A stretch of DNA of 58,446 nt from contig JACQRQ010000261.1 of NCBI GenBank assembly GCA_016206405.1, positions 1-58,446 of the forward strand. Direction: 5' to 3'. The notes under the pieces were generated by a model. The model made no database searches and had not been told where the DNA came from. It worked only from the letters and a program-made list of their open reading frames with translations. Shown here one piece after another: positions 24,701-33,177 of the stretch (positions are counted from its first letter, which is position 1; each line of letters opens with the position of its first letter). The stretch comes from Elusimicrobiota bacterium (GTDB taxonomy: Bacteria > Elusimicrobiota > Elusimicrobia > O2-12-FULL-59-9). The position numbers were made by a program, and so were the translations under genes.

Positions 24701-27700
24701 CCCGGTCGGGTCCTTTTTGGACCCCAAGCGGATGAGTACCGCGCCGGCAGGAGGCTCCACAACCTCGGTTTCATCTTGAATCGGAAACACCAGCCCGGGG
24801 ACTCGCGCCAAAAAGCCGCTTTTTTCCAAGACCTCATTTAAGGCCGTCATTTTATTTTCGGGAATCGAAAGCGTAATATAACCGGGTAGAACGGCGCGCA
24901 CCGCGCCGCCCAGTTTGCGCACCTCTTTGAGTGGAAAATCAACCCTCTCCATGGCCCATGCGGCCTGTCCCTCGGATGCGGCGGTCTTGTCGGGACCGTA
25001 CAACAATATGGCATCGGAGAGAATGGATTTCTTGCCCGGAGGCGCCTCCACGATGAGATGCAAGCCGCTGATCTCGGAGTCGGCGCCGGCGATGCCGGCT
25101 GGATCGGGCGAAAGCCGGAGAGGCACTTTTTGGATATTGGCGAAAATCTGCGCCAAAAGACCAAGTTCATCATTGGGATATTTTCCCAATTCCTTGTATT
25201 TTTCCACGAAATCCAGCATCGCCTTGCGAATGGCGGCGGAACTCCTCAACCGCGGGATCACCGCCTGGGGACGCAGCCGGACCAACTGCACGTAAAACCG
25301 GATAACCTGCGCCGCGATCCGCCGGCCGACCGGATCGTCGCTGGCGGCCTGAACGGCGTGCACGAACGCTTCGTCGGGCAAAGAATCGGCATCCGCCAAG
25401 CCCTTCTCGCGCAGGGCATCGAGAGCCAGTTCGCGGATATTGACCCTTTCCATCGGATCGGAAACGATGGAAGCCAGAAAAAGGGTGATTGGATCTCCCC
25501 AAGAAATTTTCTCATCCACGGTCTCGCGCAGAGCCCACAGCACGCTCCACCGGGTGAATTTGGATTTCGAGGGGTTGTATTCCTTTAGAAATTCCAGCAG
25601 GACCGGCAGGGACTCCTCCGTGTGGCCGCGCCGCGCCAATCCCGCCGCGGCGTAAAGCCGCGCCTGCCCGGAAGATTCCTTAAAAATCTTCTGCAGCGCG
25701 TCGGTGGATTCCGGGGATTCAATTTTCCACAAAGCCTGAAGCGCGTGCTGCCGCAAACGCTCGTCTTGGGCGGCGCCGGCCTGCGTCAAAGCGGGGACGG
25801 CCGCCGCGGTCCGGAACTCGCCCAAAGCGAAGACCGCGGCGGCGCGGTTAAGCCAGGGCTCGTTCTGGTCGAGAACCGTTTCAATAAATGCGGGCAGAAC
25901 CTTCTTGACCTCCGCCTCAAAAGCCGCCCTCCAAACCTTTTCCAGCTCCCTGGCTCTTTCCGGCGTCAACTCCAGAACGCCGGTCTTGGCCAAAAGCCAG
26001 CCATACTCCTCGTTATCGAGAACGGGCCTGCCGAATGCTCCTTTTGAAAAGCTCATGATTTTCGGCGCGGCATCGAGAATAATGGCTTTGAGCGGCGGCG
26101 GCGTCTTCTCCCAGGAAGGGTGAGAGCGGACTTGCTCCAAAACCTTTTCCACGGCTTTTGCCCGCGCGCCGTCGAAAGGCGCATTGGAAAGCGCCTCCAT
26201 ATCACGGTAGCGGCGTATCGCCTGATAGCCTTTAGGCTCGCTGAAGATTTTCGTGGCCAATTGCGCCGCATGATAGGCGTGCGCCTGGCCGGCGCCCATC
26301 CCCTGATGCGGAAGCCCCATACTTATGGCCGTCGCCATCAAAATGTATTTTATCGACTGGTGAGCGTTTTCAGAGAAGAACTTCCTGGCCTCACCATAAT
26401 CTTTGCCGCGAGCCCAAAGCAGCGTATAAATGACGGTCTGATAAATGGCGCCGCCTATCCCGGCGATCATCGGAGAAGCCATAGATGTTCCGGACATCCA
26501 AACGTAGCGCGCCCCCTTGACCACGACGTCGCACAAGTCTTTCACGCGGCTTGATCCGCCGGCGGCCAAAACCCCCTCAAATTCTCCTTTCAAGTAGAAG
26601 AAGCACTCCTTGAGCCACGATCGCACGCCTCGAATAGTGCCGCCGACCGCGGTGATGTCCGGTTTGGAGACGTATTTACCCCGGACCGGGTCCCATACGT
26701 CTCCCTGGCTGCTGAAACCCGACAACTCTCCGAGATGGTCTTTTTCTCCCTTGGTCAGGCTCGCGACCGCCATGACGGCCGGGTTGGCGGCCGGAGAACC
26801 GACGGTCTGTCTTTGGGGACCGCTGTTTCCGGCGGCGACGGATACGAAAACGCCGGCTTTTTCAATCACCCTGCCCAAAAATTTGGCGAGTTCCGAACCA
26901 GGATGTCCCTCGCTGCCCAGGCTCAAATTGACGACCTGCAGCCCCTTCTGGAGCAGGGCCACCACGCCGCTTTGAATGACGCTCATTCTCGCGCCGCTTT
27001 CGTCATCGGCGAAGACCTTGGCCATGGTGGCTTTTGCGCGGGGCAAAAATCCCTGAATCCATCGCTTTCGGAACAGGCTCACCGCCTTGCCGCCGATGAT
27101 GGATATCACATGCGACCCATGCAGCTGCGGATCATCGGACTTCTGGTTGACCAGGTTTACCTCTTCGACGTGCGAAATCATGGGGTGCGACGGATTGCGG
27201 CCGGTATCCACCGCGCCGGCGCTAATTTGCGTCCGGGAAAGGCGCGGCAGGACGTAGACTAAGGACGCGAAGAACTGCCGCAGGCGCCGGAGCAAGGACA
27301 AAGGCTTGCCGTCCGGGCCGCGCATTTGCGAAACGATTTTCCAGCCCGCTTTGAGAGCCGCCGCGTATGAAATCTCCCCCCCGTCGATCCCTGTTTCCCG
27401 GAGCGGGTTGAAATGGTGCAGTTGCGGACTGATGTGCATGAGCGAGCTTACGCGGTACTGGAACAAGGTGGAAGGAATTCCTCTCTCCCGGAACCGGTCC
27501 TGCATTTGAGCCGCGACAACCTCCGGAACGCTCAAAAAAGCGTGGTTGCCGTATTTTTCCTCAATCACCGTGATGATCTCAGCCCCTTTGTCGAGGAGCT
27601 CTTCCAAAAAGGGCGAGCGGCCGGAAGCCGTGTCCGGAACCACGGTTCCACCCTCGATGCCGGCCCGGATCAACTCGCTTTTTGCCTCGACCGCCTCCTC

Positions 27701-29722
27701 CTCGTTGAAACGCGGCCAAAGAATCGATTTCTGGATCGGCGCCGGCAGCTTTATTTTTATTTCCACGTGAGGTTCCTGTTTTTGAAGGAGCAAAAAGGGA
27801 GCCTCCACGCCCGCCCGGACGGCCTGAATTTTGAATAGACCCGCTTGCGGGCTGCGCCAGGACTCAAAAAGCCGAGTTAAAAACTGCACGTCCGTTCCTT
27901 CCGGCAAATCGATGGCCGCGATTCCCCCCAGCTTCAAGCTGCCGTAGAGGGCATCCAGCCATTCAAACGCCATCTCCCCTGTGAGCCGGTATCTCGCCTC
28001 CGCCGCCTGCCATATTTGGGTGATTTGCGCGCGCTCCAGACGCTCCATGTCAAGCGGGTTTTTGGAGTCCACCGTCTCTGCTGGAATGTCGGGAACGCCT
28101 CTCAACTGCGCCAGGCGCCGGGCGGCCTTGCCTTGGAAATAGCGCTCCACCTCCACAATGGCGGAGGCGGCCTGGGATTTAATCTCCGGGGACATCAGGT
28201 TTTCGAGAATCCGGACGGAGTTTTTTATCCGCAGCATCCTGAAACGGCGGCGGTTTTCCTTCGATTTCAGGGCGGATAGGATGTCCCCCGCAGGCAAAAC
28301 GGAAGATTCAAACCGCGCCTGGTGGCCCGAAAGGAAGTCGATGCCCGTTTGCTCTTCGCTCATCTTGGCCGCCGGGCTGAGGTTGTCCGGCGCCGCATCT
28401 TGCCCCTGCGCGTCTTCCATATAATATAGGCCCACGCGGTACGGAAAATTGGAGGCCAGAGTCGCCGACCATCGATCCAGAGCCGTTTCCAACGCATTGG
28501 AGAAAGCCTGAGGCGCCACCGGCGTGGGCTTGCGCCACAGATTCGAGGCCCACCGGTATAGATACGCCTCCACCGGCCAGAAGGCTTCCCACAAGGCGTC
28601 CATCGCATCCCGGAGACTTCCGCGCGGCTCGGGCATTCCCCGGTTGAGATGGTTCAAGTAGACCGTGCCGAATTCGAGCGCGCGCCTTAACTCGCCCGGA
28701 GACAAAGTGACGATCGGATCAATGAAAAATTTCCTCTGCTCCCGGTCGTAATAAAAAGGCTTCCAAAACCGGCGGTATTCATCCGGAATAAGCTGCAGCG
28801 GCCCGGAAAGCTCTTGCCCGGCGACGACGCCGTCATTTTCCGTTCCCAGCCATGTAGGGTCGATGACGCCCTCAGCGGCCAAACGACGGATGTTCTCCCG
28901 CGCTTGATACGGCAGAAGCTCGCCCCTTTTTTTCCAGCGGTAAATTTTCAGGCCCAATTTCCAGGCCAAAACGGTCCCGAAGCCCAACAGGCCGGCCTCA
29001 ACGGCGATTTGAGGCATCGCGAAAGCCCCCGTCGCCCCGAATGCGGCCGAAGGCGAAGCCATAGCTCGCGCGGCGCTCACGGCTACCAGGCCGGCGGCCA
29101 GCATCGCCGATTTAAGAGGCGAAGGAATGCGGCTTGGAGCGCTTTCCGGCTTGGCCGGCGGGGCGGGAGAAGGAGCGATCTCAAAATCCAGATTGGAAGG
29201 CGCGGAGGGCCTGAAATGCGGCCGGATTCCGGCGGAGGTCGCATCCGGAGCCATGACGGCGGCGCCTTTCAAATCGGTCGATGGCGAAATTCCATCAAAA
29301 GCGGCGGCTTCTATCCAGTAATCTTCGGAGGAAAGGTCGCCCTCAATTCGACCGCCTTTCCCGGCGGAGAAATTTTCCGGGACGGATACGGCGCCGCCCG
29401 CGGACGGTTTCGCCAAAAATCCGTGGACTCCGGGCAAAACGGAGAAAATTTCCTTCACCCGGCGCCAAACGGCCGGGCGCTCCGCCGGCTTCATGCGCGT
29501 CTGAAAATTCTTGACGTCCGCAAGTCCAGACACCCGCGCCGGCGAGTTTCTGCGAAGACCGGCCCTGGGCGCGGCGGGCGATGTCCGCATCCGGACGCCG
29601 CGCTGAGACCGGGCGCGGACCGCGGCCATAGCCTCATAGCAGCCCGGGCCCGGCGCCGCCACGATCAGAGCCGAAGCCAGCAGCGCGGCGGTTATTTTCT
29701 TTAAAAATCTCATGTCGGCCAT
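21704..29722 (-). CDS. giant subtilase-HEAT-pseudo-GH13-membrane protein
   Basis: This protein has about 2,672 residues. ATG at 29722 is favoured by GAGGG eight bases upstream. The N-terminus SALIVAAPGPGCYEAMAAV is the shared motif. A hydrophobic pair lies near 180-235. A peptidase S8 domain spans about 825-1110 with catalytic Asp in AVDTG (837), His in HGSHV (868), Asn in AAGNSGP (965) and Ser in SGTSMASP (1078). HEAT-like repeats follow at about 1290-1440. A GH13 glucanase-like barrel covers about 2055-2400, close to GlgE in sequence order, but the nucleophile position reads FRIENP and the acid/base position FLAQGN. A beta-sandwich and then five or six membrane segments (2517-2671) end the protein. 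The protease looks active, the glycosidase does not. Probably exported and anchored at its C-terminus. Confidence 0.85.
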   Translation of the reverse strand: MADMRFLKKITAALLASALIVAAPGPGCYEAMAAVRARSQRGVRMRTSPAAPRAGLRRNSPARVSGLADVKNFQTRMKPAERPAVWRRVKEIFSVLPGVHGFLAKPSAGGAVSVPENFSAGKGGRIEGDLSSEDYWIEAAAFDGISPSTDLKGAAVMAPDATSAGIRPHFRPSAPSNLDFEIAPSPAPPAKPESAPSRIPSPLKSAMLAAGLVAVSAARAMASPSAAFGATGAFAMPQIAVEAGLLGFGTVLAWKLGLKIYRWKKRGELLPYQARENIRRLAAEGVIDPTWLGTENDGVVAGQELSGPLQLIPDEYRRFWKPFYYDREQRKFFIDPIVTLSPGELRRALEFGTVYLNHLNRGMPEPRGSLRDAMDALWEAFWPVEAYLYRWASNLWRKPTPVAPQAFSNALETALDRWSATLASNFPYRVGLYYMEDAQGQDAAPDNLSPAAKMSEEQTGIDFLSGHQARFESSVLPAGDILSALKSKENRRRFRMLRIKNSVRILENLMSPEIKSQAASAIVEVERYFQGKAARRLAQLRGVPDIPAETVDSKNPLDMERLERAQITQIWQAAEARYRLTGEMAFEWLDALYGSLKLGGIAAIDLPEGTDVQFLTRLFESWRSPQAGLFKIQAVRAGVEAPFLLLQKQEPHVEIKIKLPAPIQKSILWPRFNEEEAVEAKSELIRAGIEGGTVVPDTASGRSPFLEELLDKGAEIITVIEEKYGNHAFLSVPEVVAAQMQDRFRERGIPSTLFQYRVSSLMHISPQLHHFNPLRETGIDGGEISYAAALKAGWKIVSQMRGPDGKPLSLLRRLRQFFASLVYVLPRLSRTQISAGAVDTGRNPSHPMISHVEEVNLVNQKSDDPQLHGSHVISIIGGKAVSLFRKRWIQGFLPRAKATMAKVFADDESGARMSVIQSGVVALLQKGLQVVNLSLGSEGHPGSELAKFLGRVIEKAGVFVSVAAGNSGPQRQTVGSPAANPAVMAVASLTKGEKDHLGELSGFSSQGDVWDPVRGKYVSKPDITAVGGTIRGVRSWLKECFFYLKGEFEGVLAAGGSSRVKDLCDVVVKGARYVWMSGTSMASPMIAGIGGAIYQTVIYTLLWARGKDYGEARKFFSENAHQSIKYILMATAISMGLPHQGMGAGQAHAYHAAQLATKIFSEPKGYQAIRRYRDMEALSNAPFDGARAKAVEKVLEQVRSHPSWEKTPPPLKAIILDAAPKIMSFSKGAFGRPVLDNEEYGWLLAKTGVLELTPERARELEKVWRAAFEAEVKKVLPAFIETVLDQNEPWLNRAAAVFALGEFRTAAAVPALTQAGAAQDERLRQHALQALWKIESPESTDALQKIFKESSGQARLYAAAGLARRGHTEESLPVLLEFLKEYNPSKSKFTRWSVLWALRETVDEKISWGDPITLFLASIVSDPMERVNIRELALDALREKGLADADSLPDEAFVHAVQAASDDPVGRRIAAQVIRFYVQLVRLRPQAVIPRLRSSAAIRKAMLDFVEKYKELGKYPNDELGLLAQIFANIQKVPLRLSPDPAGIAGADSEISGLHLIVEAPPGKKSILSDAILLYGPDKTAASEGQAAWAMERVDFPLKEVRKLGGAVRAVLPGYITLSIPENKMTALNEVLEKSGFLARVPGLVFPIQDETEVVEPPAGAVLIRLGSKKDPTGSSDSSVWNEEVLGKKGGTEAVALERLAWALKKLDGVNADRQKNNLPELAATVSLDFGSAAPFSSESPLLEFLQRQRMSSRMILALPAPYLEAFFSRFNVEEIKKYPGLLIWLENIFAADDAKDPESLLENLKAMLQNKPAVIQESLRLYLRLLSLENQRSDQKWANFKAKRQLSWISGWVQRANRRGLIPSFAAALLSSSESAAGRDAGQQQIQIRQKNLDTWRLSLEERQILSVGPLLPDHSRLAPFAFNLGRGSRFAPSAGLEGILYALTQLDRDIRRLNQEADELESRHEGLEAARKRAESEDIDRALSGQMPQLFAYMIEELLQPLSSFSSWAGLVRSELKSLLDIKKNPHDLRRQLTAFLEKKVPELQQSHMKNNLSAWAREMQVYELPKTAKPLGAWSPEEIAALADQQDVNTFSIGSAMLRDVSAPFAPIDFGLVNPALGASQDLAAFTRRVRQASARVEKPLRVIMDLPLHHVSLDSAFLTESIGMIIHRKATAEELRRPPEGWAPILHPEQGPLLVRLSAMREGERLRHHPNAAQLDYSSLQTRRWALETVRHWISKFGIDGFRIENPELLLNGEFARNHGVQMPAREFWEELISELKMEYPGIAFLAQGNVHRGSLAAAGFDAVINQGDIALEDSGGLPYYSQIGWQTRLESGKAGEAGRAIDWQVFQHWQKGGIGEILALPAPVAGIHWMARLFPAAHWLTPAGDAALVERVEEIFKPVDGRKGDAVGKRLKRRLLNNFSQPERIQGQGDEAWAGYLLWPKNEAIMQDVALAVLTNPSDQPAPVRFRLPGEKTDFEMELAPGETRVHALKRTLSPLSHKVKWLQSKINQLKDMDNYTKIKWALAAVTMLSSWIFLPPIVAAHYQPVTGPLNFAANVIFLSFPAKQLWTNHQNIKSGNAHLLAGMDWFYVALPLLANAFLLPTLLLVAKTNPWFWINTLACTIGGITLQAAIFWQMYKAGALKKSLMAGVLGFVGWSTVLFYITHFLT

Positions 29723-29773
29723 ACTGGCTGCCCTCTCAACGCCGACTGCTTCTCTCATCGACCGTCCGGACGG

Positions 29774-30826
29774 CTACTGAATGACGAACAAGCCGGAAGG
29801 CTCGGCTTCCGGCGCCTGTTGCGCTATTTTCAATTTCTTGGCGCCGCCCTGGCGGCCCAGATTCAGGGGCATCGCGAGACCAAAATGAAAGGCCGAGTTT
29901 TTGCCCGCCCAACGGCCCGAAGCTACGGTCTCGCCGGTCACATACAAATTCCAAGCCCCCCACTGGTAACCCGCGCCGAGCACGGCGCGCACTTGGCCGG
30001 CGTTGACGGCGGCGGTGTGCTCTCCGATGGTCGGAAAAAGCAGCTCGCTTTGAAATTCGTTGGTGATGCGCGCCCGCACCGTCGCTTGACTATAGCTGTA
30101 CCCCACGCCGCCGAAAGGCATCCAAGCCCCGAAGGAATCGCTTAACAAGGCGTTGACGCCGAGGCTTTTGATCTTCCACGCCAGCTCTCCGCTGTTGACG
30201 CTGTCGAGGTCGAAGCCTTCTTGGATTTCGTCGCTGGATTTGCTGTTGAATACAAGCGCTCCAGCCATGTAATTGGCTGATCCCGTGACGCTGCAAAGCG
30301 GAAATCTGCCGCCAAAAAAATGCCTGCGCGCTTCAAAACCGAGCGCGGCCGTATGCAGCTTGGCCTCCGTGTCGGGACTGGGTTTTTGCTTGGGGGTGGA
30401 AAGAAAACTGAGCTTGACGGCGGCGTCGAAACGCGATGGAAGGCCCACTCGCATTTGAGCGTTTAAATCCGGGAAAGGCAGGCTGGATTGAAAGCCGCCC
30501 TTGATGTCTTTTTCCCTCAAGGTTTGCAGCCGGAATTCGGGAAACTGGCCGGTATCCAGAGGCACGTTGCCGAGCCCCAGATTAAAAGCCGCCATCAACT
30601 GCAGCGGACGCAATTCGACGGGAGGCGCCAAAACGGAGGCTGAATTGAACGCCAACCCGGAAACCGCCTCCTCGCTGAACCACTTGGAAATGCGGGCGAA
30701 TTCGCTTTCAAGGGTGACTCCCTGGGCGCAGGAAAGAGACGTCCGCAAAAGCGAAAAAGCGAGGAGCGCCAAAAACGATGTCCACCGTTTCTTTGCCGGT
30801 CCCGCCGTTAAAGTACCTATCTGCAT
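29774..30826 (-). CDS. exported protein, probable outer-membrane beta-barrel
   Basis: This protein has about 350 residues from ATG 30826, with a signal peptide (KKRWTSFLALLAFSLL, cleavage after SCA). The mature part is rich in alternating hydrophobic and polar residues with aromatic ends, such as FRLQTLREKDIKGGF, DAAVKLSFLS, NYMAGALVF and AFHFGLAMPLNLG, as expected for a barrel of about 8-12 strands. A TTG start at 30886 has GAGG eight bases upstream and would add 20 residues before the signal peptide. It is the first large gene of the minus-strand exported block, 51 bp before the giant subtilase gene. No named family recognised. Confidence 0.7.
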   Translation of the reverse strand: MQIGTLTAGPAKKRWTSFLALLAFSLLRTSLSCAQGVTLESEFARISKWFSEEAVSGLAFNSASVLAPPVELRPLQLMAAFNLGLGNVPLDTGQFPEFRLQTLREKDIKGGFQSSLPFPDLNAQMRVGLPSRFDAAVKLSFLSTPKQKPSPDTEAKLHTAALGFEARRHFFGGRFPLCSVTGSANYMAGALVFNSKSSDEIQEGFDLDSVNSGELAWKIKSLGVNALLSDSFGAWMPFGGVGYSYSQATVRARITNEFQSELLFPTIGEHTAAVNAGQVRAVLGAGYQWGAWNLYVTGETVASGRWAGKNSAFHFGLAMPLNLGRQGGAKKLKIAQQAPEAEPSGLFVIQ

Positions 30827-30910
30827 AAATTCGCCGATATACGGAGAGGCTTCAATCCTGCGACGCAAAACATCCACAAAATCCAACGCAATTTCCTCGT
30901 AAAATTCCCT

Positions 30911-31081
30911 TCAAATCAAGGTTTTTTCCGCGAACCGAACCGTGCGAATGCCGCAGCCGGCTTTCCGAACGCCTGGACCGCATTGGCTGTCCCGAACCGC
31001 CCATAAATAGATTTTTCTCGCCGGCTGAAAGGTCACGCAAACCTGCTTTCTTTTCTGAACCACTTTGACTTTTCCTAGCAT
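30911..31081 (-). CDS. small 56-residue basic protein, unknown
   Basis: ATG at 31081 has a full GGAGG seven bases upstream, the best ribosome site in this part of the window. The product runs MLGKVKVVQKRKQVCVTF, then PARKIYLWAVRDSQCGPG, and ends FAEKTLI before TGA. It is basic and has four Cys. There is no signal peptide or membrane segment. It lies 24 bp before the alternative TTG start, or 84 bp before the ATG start, of the predicted barrel gene and may lead that operon. A longer overlapping frame exists but has no such ribosome site. No family recognised. Only the ribosome site and compact frame support it. Confidence 0.5.
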   Translation of the reverse strand: MLGKVKVVQKRKQVCVTFQPARKIYLWAVRDSQCGPGVRKAGCGIRTVRFAEKTLI

Positions 31082-31227
31082 CACCGTTCCTCCAATTCTC
31101 TTGCAGTAATAATCTTATCTTATGGGTATTGTAGCCCCCGGAGCACATGGGGGCATGAGGCCAAAGGCCCACGATGCGCTCAATAAAAGACCTATAACGC
31201 CCTGGGCCCTAAGGCCTAGGAACGTTA

Positions 31228-31282
31228 GAGGTAAAGAAGTGGTAAAGTGGTAGAGTGGTACGGTGAAGGGTAAGGGTAAGCG
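31228..31282 (+). repeat. GTGGTARA minisatellite-like tract upstream of a plus-strand gene
   Basis: Three 8-bp units GTGGTAAA, GTGGTAGA and GTGGTACG lie at 31239-31262, flanked by decayed copies (GAGGTAAAGAA before, GGTAAGGGTAAG after). A 23-base stretch (31238-31260) is identical to 56856-56878. Both copies lie 50-90 bp before a plus-strand gene in an intergenic region. The tract has no reading frame of its own. Function unknown. Confidence 0.8.
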
Positions 31283-31323
31283 GCAGCTTGAAAGGTAGCG
31301 GAAAGGATTTGTATACTGGCATT

Positions 31324-31617
31324 ATGGCGGTTTATCTGGCGGTCTGCGCGGGCCTGAGCACTCTGTGCCTGCTGATCGCGACGGTTTTTTTGGTCGTCAC
31401 GCTCGTTGAGCTGCGGAAAGCGTCGGCGGCGCTGCAGGAATTTGTGGAGCGGCTGGAAGACAAGCTTGACGTTCTGCATGCGGCCGTGGACGCTCTCAAG
31501 GGCCTCCCGAACGAATTGCGGGAGGCGGCGTCCAGAGGCGGCCAGATGGCCGCGGGCATCCTGCATGGGATACGAGACGCTTTCTTCAAGCCGGCCTCCG
31601 GCAGAGACGACGCTTGA
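31324..31617 (+). CDS. DUF948-like membrane protein
   Basis: This is a protein of about 97 residues with one N-terminal membrane helix (LAVCAGLSTLCLLIATVFLVVTLV is the region, about residues 4-28). An amphipathic coiled-coil follows in which Leu and Ala repeat (ASAALQEFVERLEDKLDVLHAAVDAL), as in DUF948 proteins. ATG at 31324 is chosen because it starts directly before the helix. An upstream in-frame start at 31288 would add twelve residues. No clear ribosome site is seen. It lies upstream of the M23-bactofilin genes and may belong to the same envelope unit. Biochemical role unknown. Confidence 0.7.
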   Translation: MAVYLAVCAGLSTLCLLIATVFLVVTLVELRKASAALQEFVERLEDKLDVLHAAVDALKGLPNELREAASRGGQMAAGILHGIRDAFFKPASGRDDA

Positions 31618-31700
31618 ACCGGCCGGATTTAATCCCCGACCTTGACAAATACCGTCTCAGGTGTTATAAGATTTAAAGCGCGCCCGTGCATGCCATAAAT

Positions 31701-32699
31701 ATGTCCTCCCGTGGAAAATCAAAATTCCTTAAGTTTCTGAGGCGCCGCCTCACGATTCTGCTTGTCCCCCACGCGGACATCCCTCTCTGGCGCTTTCATT
31801 TCTCCTTTTCCTTCTTAATCTCGATGTTCCTCCTATGGACAAGCCTGACGCTGTGGGCGGGTTTCGTCGTCAGCCGCAACGTCGACTACTGGATCACCAA
31901 GGCGGATAATCTGGTGATGCGGGTCAAGGTGGCCTATTTCGCCGACCGCGTGCAAAAGGCGGAGGAAGTGTTGAAAATGGCGCAAAGCACCGACATAAGA
32001 ATGCGGCAATTGCTGGCGATGCGGACTCAGCGCGCCATCATCGAGAGCTCCGCGGAGGCCATCGGAGGCCCCAACTCCAAGGACCACTTCCACCTCACGA
32101 ACCTGCTCAGCGCGCGCGCCAAGGACCTTCGGCAAACCGTCATGGACCGCCAAACGTCCAGCATTCTCAAGCAATCCCGCGAACGGCTGGCGAGCTTTCA
32201 AGAGGTCGCCTGGCACATCGCCAACCAAAGAAACCTCTTCAGGGCCACGCCGAACATGTGGCCTACGGAAGGCAGCCTCACTTCGCTTTTCGGCTACCGC
32301 CTTTCCCCGTTCCAGAATCACGAGCGCCTCGATATCTTCCACCAGGGCATCGACATCGCCAACAACGCGGACACGGTCGTCTACGCGACGGCCGACGGGG
32401 TGGTGCGTCACTGCGGCTGGGAAGGCGGCTACGGGCGCATGATTTTGCTCGACCACGGGTTCGGCTACTCCACCTTATACGCGCATACGTCCCAAATTCT
32501 GGTCAAAGAGGGCGATTTCGCAAAGCGAGGCCAAGTCATCGCTTATATGGGCACGACCGGGCGCTCCACCGGCGACCACCTTCACTACGAGGTTTGGCGG
32601 GACGGCAAACCGGTCAACCCCTTGAAATATCTTAAGGTGCATCCGGATAAGGAGCCCGAGGGCTCCAGCCTCATCGCTTTTTCCAACCGAGAGAAATGA
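31701..32699 (+). CDS. membrane-anchored M23 metallopeptidase
   Basis: This protein has about 332 residues. A basic N-terminus is followed by one membrane helix (about 38-58), then a helical coiled-coil stalk (about 65-185) and a C-terminal LytM domain (about 195-315). The zinc ligands are all present: HQGIDIA (HxxxD), LYAHTSQ and HLHYEVW. This build is that of the DipM/Csd1-like endopeptidases that trim cross-links in the periplasm. A GTG at 31686 is an alternative start. The bactofilin gene follows 24 bp later, the arrangement seen in organisms where bactofilin positions an M23 enzyme to shape the cell wall. Confidence 0.93.
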   Translation: MSSRGKSKFLKFLRRRLTILLVPHADIPLWRFHFSFSFLISMFLLWTSLTLWAGFVVSRNVDYWITKADNLVMRVKVAYFADRVQKAEEVLKMAQSTDIRMRQLLAMRTQRAIIESSAEAIGGPNSKDHFHLTNLLSARAKDLRQTVMDRQTSSILKQSRERLASFQEVAWHIANQRNLFRATPNMWPTEGSLTSLFGYRLSPFQNHERLDIFHQGIDIANNADTVVYATADGVVRHCGWEGGYGRMILLDHGFGYSTLYAHTSQILVKEGDFAKRGQVIAYMGTTGRSTGDHLHYEVWRDGKPVNPLKYLKVHPDKEPEGSSLIAFSNREK

Positions 32700-32723
32700 T
32701 CCGCACCGACCGGCTTGGCCGCC

Positions 32724-33140
32724 ATGTTCAATAGAAAAGATTCTTCGGCGCTGTCCGACAAGATCGCGACCTTGATCGGATCGGAAACCTATTTTCAGGG
32801 CACCTTATCCGCGAAGGGCTCGCTTCGCGTCGACGGCCGGGTTGAGGGCAATCTGCAGGACTGCCAGGTGGTCGTGGTCGGGAAAAGCGGCACGGTCACC
32901 GGCGACATCGCCGCCCAGGAAGTCATCATCGGCGGCCAGGTGCTGGGAAACATCACGGCGACCAAACAACTGGAAATCCTATGCGGAGGCAAAGTGCAGG
33001 GAGACATCCGCACGGCCCGGCTCACCATCGAGGAAGGCTCCCTATTCAACGGCTCCTGCGCCATGAACGCGCACGACAACTCCAAGACTCCCGACGCTCC
33101 GGTCAAGCCGGAGCCGGAAGAAGAAAGCAACGGCGAATGA
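32724..33140 (+). CDS. bactofilin cytoskeletal protein
   Basis: This 138-residue protein has a central beta-helix (about 20-110) made of short repeating strands rich in Gly and Val: GSLRVDGRVEGNLQ, VVVGKSGTVTGDI, EVIIGGQVLGNI, LEILCGGKVQGDI. That is the bactofilin (DUF583) core. Short unstructured ends flank it, the C-terminal one Pro/Glu-rich. Bactofilins polymerise without nucleotide into filaments on the inner membrane. It follows the anchored M23 peptidase directly, which suggests it localises that enzyme. A TTG nine bases upstream is a less likely start. Confidence 0.93.
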   Translation: MFNRKDSSALSDKIATLIGSETYFQGTLSAKGSLRVDGRVEGNLQDCQVVVVGKSGTVTGDIAAQEVIIGGQVLGNITATKQLEILCGGKVQGDIRTARLTIEEGSLFNGSCAMNAHDNSKTPDAPVKPEPEEESNGE

Positions 33141-33177
33141 TGCGGCCGCGAAGAATCCCCCCTCCCGGAGGCGCAGC

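Noticed and set aside
28814..29704. 296-codon plus frame opposite the giant gene
   Set aside because: Arg/Gly-rich shadow of the N-terminal low-complexity part. No ribosome site.
30852..31172. 106-codon minus frame before the barrel gene
   Set aside because: The 56-codon frame in the same place has a proper ribosome site. This longer one has none.
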